Source of the DNA: Sulfitobacter sp. S190 | Lineage (GTDB): Bacteria; Pseudomonadota; Alphaproteobacteria; Rhodobacterales; Rhodobacteraceae | Length of the DNA: 64,000 nucleotides | Assembly: GCF_025141935.1 (NCBI RefSeq) | Contig: NZ_CP081120.1 | Span: 2,790,001 to 2,854,000, forward strand | Direction: 5' to 3' | Shown here: in pieces, positions 58,920-64,000 of the stretch | Layout: each line of letters opens with the position of its first letter | Numbering within the stretch: the first letter of the stretch is position 1 | Notes under the pieces: model-generated | The model's input: only the letters and a program-made list of their open reading frames with translations | What the model was told of the DNA's origin: nothing | The model's database searches: none | Translations under genes and position numbers: made by a program

Positions 58920-61490
58920 ATGTCCGAAACTGCTCGCCTGACCGGCCTGACAGAGCAAGAGGTCGCGAAGGCCCGTGAAACATTCGGGGCCAACACATTG
59001 CCCTCGCCTGAACAGGCGGGTCCGCTGTCGATCGTTGTGCGGCAGTTCAAGAGCCTGCTGGTGCTGATCCTTTTTGGCGCGGCGATCGTAGCGCTCGCCC
59101 TTGGCGAAATGATCGACGCCGCGACCATAGCGGTGGTCGTCGTGTTGAATGCGGCGTTGGGATTTGTTCAGGAATGGAAGGCCGAAACCGCGCTTGCCGC
59201 TTTGCGCAAATTGCTCTCGCCACAAGCGATGGTTTTGCGCGACGGGCAGGAACAGCTCATCCCGGCGCAGGATATCGTGCCGGGCGATATGCTGGTCTTG
59301 TCGCCCGGCGTGAAAATCGTCGCAGACGCCATGCTGGTGCGCGCCGTAAACGTGAGTGTTGACGAAAGCATTCTGACGGGCGAATCCCTGCCGGTTTCGA
59401 AGGGAATGACCGAAGGTGATCGGCTTGTTTACGCCGGAACCTCGGTGATCGAAGGGCGGGCTTTTGCACGGGTCACGGCGATTGGCGGCATGACCGAATT
59501 CGGCAAGATCGCACATCTGACGGGGTCCGTCGGGGCAAAGACCACGAACCTCCAGCACAAGCTCGGACACCTCGCCCGCCAGCTGGGACTGGCGGCTGTT
59601 CTGGTGGCTGGCGGCGTTGCGGTGCTCGGCCTGGCAATGGGGCGCAATACGACCGAGATGGTCATGACCGGCCTATCGCTCGCCGTGGCGATGGTACCCG
59701 AAGGTCTGCCTGCTGTGGTGACGATCACGCTTGCGTTGGGCGCCACTGCGATGGTCAGACAAAAGGCATTGGTTCGCAAGTTGCAGGCGGTCGAAACGCT
59801 GGGCGCGGCATCAGTGATCTGCACCGACAAAACGGGTACGTTGACCGAGAACAAGATGACGGCGACGCGCATCTGGACGCTGGCGCGTGCGTATGACGTC
59901 ACCGGAACCGGTTACGACCCCGCAGGCCAGATCGAGACAGAAGGCGCGCGTGTCCGGGCTGCGGATGATCCTGTGTTGGCCGCATTGCTGCGCGTTTGCC
60001 TGTCGTGCACGCATGCACGTCTGATCGAGAACGAAAATGGCTGGCAAACTGTCGGGGCGCCCACCGAAGGGGCCCTGCTCACGCTGGGCCATAAGGGCTG
60101 GGACGCTGCGCCGGAACCGAAAGAACCGATTGCGGAAATCCCCTTTAACAGCGCGCGCAAACGCATGAGCGTCCTGCAACGGTTCGGCGAGCAACTCGAG
60201 GTCCTGACCAAAGGGGCGCCGGAACAGGTGTTGGAAATCTGTACCCAAGTCATGACGCCGGACGGGCCGCGACCCCTTTGCGAAGACGAAACGATGGCCA
60301 TTGAAAAGGCCTACACGCGGCTCGCGCGGGAGGGCCTGCGTGTCATGGCGTTTGCCATGGGTGCGGCGCGGAGCGCGCACATCGAAGAGCGCGATCTTAC
60401 GTTTCTCGGGCTTGTCGGAATGATCGATCCGCCACGGGGTGAAGTGCGCGATGCCATCGGCATGGCGCGTTCGGCAGGGATCCGGGTCATCATGATCACC
60501 GGTGACAGCCCCGTTACCGCAGAAGCAATTGCCCGGCAGCTTTCGCTCGATATCACGACACGGATCACTGGCCCCGACCTCGCGATGATGGACGAAAAAA
60601 TCCTCGCGGGTGCACTCAAGACCGATCCACTTTTTGCACGCACAAAGCCGGATCAGAAAATGCGCATCGTGTCGGCGCTTCAGGCGCAAGGACAGATCGT
60701 GGCCATGACGGGCGACGGGGTGAACGATGCCCCTGCTCTCAGGAAGGCGGACATCGGTATCTCCATGGGCGTGCGCGGCACGGATGTCGCGCGGGACGCG
60801 TCTGATCTGGTACTTCTCGATGATAACTTCGCGACTATCGTACGCGCGATAAGCGAAGGGCGGCGCCAGTTTGCCAATGTCCAGAAATTCGTACGCTATT
60901 TGTTGTCCTCGAATGCAGGCGAAGTGATTGCCCTTGTCGTGAACATCGCCATTGGCGGGCCGCTGGTTTTTCTTGCCACCCAAATACTGTGGATGAACCT
61001 TGTCACGGATGGCGTGACTGCGGTGGCACTGGGTCTGGAGAAAGCCGAACCGGACCAGATGCAGCAGCCGCCGCGCGCCAAGCAAACCCCGATCCTCGGG
61101 AGAAGCGGTATTCTCACCATTTTGATGCTGGGGACCTATACGGGCCTTTCGAGCTTGTGGATCTTCTTCCATCTGCTCGACGCGGGAGTGGAGCTTGCCC
61201 GGACGACGGCCTTCACCGCGATGGTTCTTTTCGAGAAAATCAGCGTCTTCGCCTTCCGCTCATTGCGGCTGCCGGTCTGGCGGATCGGCTGGTTCAGCAA
61301 TCCGTTTTTGCTGGCGGCACTGTGTCTGACGATCGGCGCGCAGATTGCCGCGGTGTATTGGCCCCCTCTGCAGACCCTTTTACGGACGGTCCCGATCGGG
61401 GTCTGGGAATGGTCGCTTATCGCGATGTTTGCGCTGCCGATCCTGATCGTACCGGAATTCTATAAGCTTCACCGCTACCGCGCGACATAA
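58920..61490 (+). CDS. P-type cation-transporting ATPase (Ca2+-ATPase type)
   Basis: An 856-residue P2-type pump. TGESLPVSKG lies near residue 154, the phosphorylated Asp is D303 in DKTGTLTENK, and the hinge GDGVNDAPALRKAD lies near 599. Ion-site motifs resemble SERCA: PEGLP (M4, about 260), SSNAGEV (M5) and MNLVTDG (M6). These keep the Glu, Asn, Thr and Asp ligands, so Ca2+ or Mn2+ is the likely ion. ATG 58920 has GAGG upstream and matches the family N terminus (ETARLTGLTEQEV). Its 3' end overlaps the convergent antiporter by 16 bp. Confidence 0.92.
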   Translation: MSETARLTGLTEQEVAKARETFGANTLPSPEQAGPLSIVVRQFKSLLVLILFGAAIVALALGEMIDAATIAVVVVLNAALGFVQEWKAETALAALRKLLSPQAMVLRDGQEQLIPAQDIVPGDMLVLSPGVKIVADAMLVRAVNVSVDESILTGESLPVSKGMTEGDRLVYAGTSVIEGRAFARVTAIGGMTEFGKIAHLTGSVGAKTTNLQHKLGHLARQLGLAAVLVAGGVAVLGLAMGRNTTEMVMTGLSLAVAMVPEGLPAVVTITLALGATAMVRQKALVRKLQAVETLGAASVICTDKTGTLTENKMTATRIWTLARAYDVTGTGYDPAGQIETEGARVRAADDPVLAALLRVCLSCTHARLIENENGWQTVGAPTEGALLTLGHKGWDAAPEPKEPIAEIPFNSARKRMSVLQRFGEQLEVLTKGAPEQVLEICTQVMTPDGPRPLCEDETMAIEKAYTRLAREGLRVMAFAMGAARSAHIEERDLTFLGLVGMIDPPRGEVRDAIGMARSAGIRVIMITGDSPVTAEAIARQLSLDITTRITGPDLAMMDEKILAGALKTDPLFARTKPDQKMRIVSALQAQGQIVAMTGDGVNDAPALRKADIGISMGVRGTDVARDASDLVLLDDNFATIVRAISEGRRQFANVQKFVRYLLSSNAGEVIALVVNIAIGGPLVFLATQILWMNLVTDGVTAVALGLEKAEPDQMQQPPRAKQTPILGRSGILTILMLGTYTGLSSLWIFFHLLDAGVELARTTAFTAMVLFEKISVFAFRSLRLPVWRIGWFSNPFLLAALCLTIGAQIAAVYWPPLQTLLRTVPIGVWEWSLIAMFALPILIVPEFYKLHRYRAT

Positions 61491-62512
61491 TACGCGACCA
61501 GACTGCTGACGAAGGTCAAGAGCACGAGGATTGAATCCAGTCCGAACGCGCGGATACGGGGTTTGCGCCGCACGATCAGCCCAATGAGATATATCGCCGT
61601 CACCACCAGACCGAACGCCAAAGCGAGGCTGACCGTGCGCGATGTGTCTTGCAAGATCGCGCCACCGCGGAACAGGAGGTCTGCGGGAAATACCAGCACC
61701 AGCATGATGAGGTTGCTGCCAAAGATGTTGGATATTGCCATTGTGTAAGCGCCGATGCGCACTGCGGCGATGCTGGTGGTCAGTTCTGGCAAAGACGTGG
61801 CCGCTGCCAGAAGTGTGACGCCAACAAAGCCGGTACCGAGCCCCGATTGATCAGCGATACGCTCCGCAAAAAGAACCAGAAAAAGACCGAAAATCAGGAT
61901 GGAAAGACAGGCCAACACAGCCTGGCGCAACAGCGCGCGGCTGTCCTTGTGCGCCAGACCGGTCGGCGCCGGAAACGAGAGCGGATCAGGGTCCGGCAGA
62001 TCAACCGGTACCCAATCGCTGTTGCCATCGTACCGTCGCAGCAACCAGACCGCACCGGCATAGATGACGGCGATGCAGACACTTCCCAGACCGATACCGG
62101 CGACAACCATCATTTCGCCGAGGTTGACGATCACCAAAACGACCGAAAGCAGCAGAACCAGCAGGGTCGCTTCGAGCGCGTGGTTCGCTTTGCGCGGATA
62201 GTTCGTGATGGGACCACGTGCCCAGAAATCCGACATGGCAAGGATCGCGGTCTGCAGCGTGATCCCCCCAAACAGATTGCTGAGCACCAGATCGCGTTCC
62301 TGCGCGACTGCAGCGGACAATGTCGTTGCGACCTCGGGCAATGACGTTGCCAGCGAAAGGACAACCAATCCCATAAGGGATTTCGCCAGTCGAAATCGGT
62401 CCGCCAGTGCATCGGCAAGGTAAGCCAGCCGGGCACCTGCAATCCACACACAAGTGGCGCACAACACAAAAGCGATCATGCTTTGCGCTATTGAGGTCGA
62501 TGGAAGCTCCAT
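61475..62512 (-). CDS. CaCA-family cation antiporter (Na+/Ca2+ exchanger-like)
   Basis: A 345-residue protein with about ten to eleven helices and the internal repeat of the CaCA superfamily. The two alpha motifs are LSLATSLPEVATTLSAA (about 52-68) and LAAATSLPELTTSIAAVRIGAYTMAISNIFGSN (about 233-265). The first repeat has a partly degenerate partner loop (SNLFGGITLQ). It would exchange Ca2+ for Na+ or H+. It is divergent from the VIT gene over an FNR-type box and convergent with the Ca2+-type ATPase, suggesting joint calcium control. Confidence 0.9.
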   Translation of the reverse strand: MELPSTSIAQSMIAFVLCATCVWIAGARLAYLADALADRFRLAKSLMGLVVLSLATSLPEVATTLSAAVAQERDLVLSNLFGGITLQTAILAMSDFWARGPITNYPRKANHALEATLLVLLLSVVLVIVNLGEMMVVAGIGLGSVCIAVIYAGAVWLLRRYDGNSDWVPVDLPDPDPLSFPAPTGLAHKDSRALLRQAVLACLSILIFGLFLVLFAERIADQSGLGTGFVGVTLLAAATSLPELTTSIAAVRIGAYTMAISNIFGSNLIMLVLVFPADLLFRGGAILQDTSRTVSLALAFGLVVTAIYLIGLIVRRKPRIRAFGLDSILVLLTFVSSLVAYYVAR

Positions 62513-62545
62513 GCAGCCTGCCTACGCGGCAATGGTATGTCCGGT

Positions 62546-62559
62546 TTGATTTTGCTCAA
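62546..62559. promoter_or_regulatory. FNR-type box midway between the antiporter and VIT genes
   Basis: TTGATTTTGCTCAA has one mismatch to TTGAT-N4-ATCAA and lies exactly 33 bp from both start codons. For the VIT gene a CATACT -10 (62581-62586) is at class II spacing, which would start the mRNA at or next to the ATG. Confidence 0.7.
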
Positions 62560-62592
62560 TGGCGGATTGTACCAGCCAGACATACTGCTGTG

Positions 62593-63309
62593 ATGACACC
62601 CGAACACGGACACACCCCCGCTGAAATCGCCGAGCGTTTGACACAAGGACAACGGCAATCGCATCTCAAGGACTTTATCTACGGAGGGATCGATGGCGCC
62701 GTGACAACGTTTGCCATCGTCGCTGGTGTCGAGGGTGCAGGGCTGTCTCACGGTGTCATTGTCGCACTTGGTCTAGCCAATATTCTCGCCGACGGGTTTT
62801 CGATGGCGGCCAGTAACTACTCCGGCACGAAAGCCGAGCTTGACGATCGCAAACGGATTATCAAGATCGAACAGAACCACATCGCGCAACACCGCGCGGG
62901 TGAGCTGGAAGAACTGCGCCAGATCCTTCAGCAGCGCGGTCTTTCGGGCGAGGTGCTCGAGAAGGCCACACAGGAAATCGCGCGCAATGAGCGCAACTGG
63001 ATCGACTTGATGCTCAGCTATGAATACGGTCTTGCCAGCGAAGAACCTGACCCAAGGGGGGCGGCCATCGCCACCTTTGCGGCTTTCATGGTCGCGGGCG
63101 CAGTGCCTCTCGTACCGTTTGTACTGGGCTTGCCGAACCCTTTCTTCATCTCGATCATCGCTACACTGCTGACCTTCTTCCTTATCGGTACCGGAAAAAG
63201 CCGATGGTCGCTCTCGCGATGGTGGCGCTCGGGGTTCGAAACCCTTCTGATCGGGGGGATTGCCGCGCTCATCGCCTACGGTGTCGGAGGGCTTTTTCAT
63301 TCGGGTTGA
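62593..63309 (+). CDS. VIT1/CCC1-family transporter (probable Fe2+/Mn2+)
   Basis: A 238-residue protein with five predicted helices. The first holds FIYGGIDGAVTTFAIVAGVEGAGL and the second LANILADGFSMAASNYSGTKAE, both diagnostic of the VIT family. A hydrophilic Glu-rich helical segment (about 95-140, with EIARNERNWIDLMLSYE) corresponds to the cytosolic metal-binding domain. ATG 62593 was taken because it gives the usual short N terminus; an upstream start would run across the promoter. It is probably FNR-controlled. Confidence 0.9.
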   Translation: MTPEHGHTPAEIAERLTQGQRQSHLKDFIYGGIDGAVTTFAIVAGVEGAGLSHGVIVALGLANILADGFSMAASNYSGTKAELDDRKRIIKIEQNHIAQHRAGELEELRQILQQRGLSGEVLEKATQEIARNERNWIDLMLSYEYGLASEEPDPRGAAIATFAAFMVAGAVPLVPFVLGLPNPFFISIIATLLTFFLIGTGKSRWSLSRWWRSGFETLLIGGIAALIAYGVGGLFHSG

Positions 63310-63315
63310 ACAGGT

Positions 63316-63329
63316 TTGCGCAATATCAA
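63316..63329 (+). promoter_or_regulatory. FNR-like box upstream of the M50 protease gene
   Basis: TTGCGCAATATCAA has two mismatches in the left arm and a perfect right arm. TATGCT (63351-63356) is a good -10 at class II spacing, and the ATG follows at 63378. Confidence 0.55.
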
Positions 63330-63377
63330 TCTGCCGGGACGAGGCGGGCCTATGCTGGCCAGAAGGATGGGCCTGTG

Positions 63378-64000
63378 ATGTTCTCGAATGCCGTAAAAAT
63401 CTGTACGATTGATGACTTCGATATCAGGATCGACCCCAGTTGGCTCATCATTGCGTCATTGATAACGTGGAGCCTGTCGCAAAGCTATTTTCCCCGCACC
63501 GCTCCCGGTTTGAACGAAGTCACCTACCTGGTGATGGCGCTGGTTGCGATGCTTGGTCTATTTGCGTCCCTCATCGCTCACGAGCTTGCCCATTCGATCA
63601 TTGCCCGTCGTCTCGGCGTTCCGATCAAGACAATCACGCTCTTCCTGTTTGGTGGCGTGGCCGAATTGGAAGCCGAGCCCACATCCGCCAAGGTCGAATT
63701 TCTAGTGGCGATTGCCGGACCCGTGATGTCGCTCCTGCTGGCAATTTTCATCTGGGCCCTGTCGGTGGGCACCATGATGGCCGGCGCTATCACGCCTTTC
63801 GCCGAAGTCCTGAGCTATCTGGCGTTGATCAATCTTGCCTTGGCACTGTTCAATATGATCCCCGCCTTTCCGCTGGATGGTGGGCGCATGTTGCGCGCAT
63901 ACCTTTGGCACCGACACGGAGATGCGTTGGCGGCAACGAGAACCGCAGCCAAATCCGGCAGCATCTTCGCCTACGCATTGATGATTGTGGGGATCATGTC
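63378..64000 (+). CDS. Site-2 protease-like M50 zinc metalloprotease (3' truncated by the window)
   Basis: The first 207 residues of an intramembrane metalloprotease. HELAH at residues 68-72 binds zinc with the later Asp in IPAFPLDGGRMLR (about 155-167). The first residues (ICTIDDFDIRIDPSWLIIASLI) and FLFGGVAELEAEPTSAKVEFLVAIAGPVMSLL are typical of the S2P group that usually carries C-terminal CBS domains, which would lie beyond the window. ATG 63378 has AAGG about 10 bases upstream. The frame is open to the last base. Confidence 0.9.
   Translation, partial: MFSNAVKICTIDDFDIRIDPSWLIIASLITWSLSQSYFPRTAPGLNEVTYLVMALVAMLGLFASLIAHELAHSIIARRLGVPIKTITLFLFGGVAELEAEPTSAKVEFLVAIAGPVMSLLLAIFIWALSVGTMMAGAITPFAEVLSYLALINLALALFNMIPAFPLDGGRMLRAYLWHRHGDALAATRTAAKSGSIFAYALMIVGIM

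Noticed and set aside
1..64000. Search for CRISPR arrays, insertion sequences, integrases, att sites, phage genes and toxin-antitoxin pairs
   Set aside because: No regularly spaced repeats, transposase, integrase or phage-type genes were seen, and the tRNA-Gln gene is not followed by an integrase or a repeated 3' end.

Overview
The window is about 62% GC and gene-dense, with many ATGA stop/start overlaps. Gene families and order point to an alphaproteobacterium of the Rhodobacterales, most likely a marine Roseobacter-group (Sulfitobacter-like) strain; this is inferred from gene content, not a database match. It looks chromosomal: dnaE, one tRNA-Gln, no rRNA, no phage, no insertion sequence and no CRISPR.

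Layout. 0-4.7 kb: the tail of an unknown gene, a lipoprotein and dnaE (minus strand). 4.98-14.25 kb: a purine-catabolic operon, xdhABC followed by a BMP-type four-gene ABC importer, closed by an intrinsic terminator. 14.3-16.5 kb: a Tat-exported cyclase-family hydrolase, a 2OG-Fe(II) oxygenase and an orphan EctC-like protein. 16.5-31.3 kb: general metabolism, including a GST, an aldo/keto reductase, FAD oxidoreductases, a DUF938 methyltransferase, a GH25 lysozyme lipoprotein, a GcvT-fused dehydrogenase, an FAD-linked dehydrogenase with gamma-glutamyltransferase, a 2-hydroxyacid dehydrogenase, an SH3 protein, a quinone reductase and a BON-MscS channel, followed by tRNA-Gln(TTG).

31.57-36.0 kb (minus strand): a six-gene operon joining a LolD/FtsX-type ABC transporter to a NikK-like DUF4198 protein, a NikL/CbiL-like protein, a ZnuA-like binding protein and an anchored periplasmic protein. 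Histidine clusters recur in its periplasmic parts. It is the best candidate here for a poorly described system, probably for transition-metal handling.

36.2-46.9 kb: a complete L-rhamnose locus. rhaRSTPQ-rhaU-rhaK run on the minus strand and rhaDE-rhaI on the plus strand, around a promoter region packed with GATTGA/TCAATC repeats. 46.99-49.2 kb: a WYL/YafY-type regulator, a strong 10-bp-arm palindrome, a PEP mutase/isocitrate lyase-family enzyme and a flavin-nucleotide-binding gene broken by one in-frame TAA.

49.3-64 kb: an apparent low-oxygen (FNR-type) island. Seven TTGAT-N4-ATCAA-like boxes lie in front of a cytochrome c, a DksA/TraR protein, a Crp/Fnr regulator, an ABC exporter-PHA synthase operon, a phasin, a Ca2+-type P-ATPase, a Ca2+/Na+-type antiporter, a VIT-family transporter and an M50 protease that runs off the window. 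Most boxes sit where a class II FNR site would, relative to a plausible -10.
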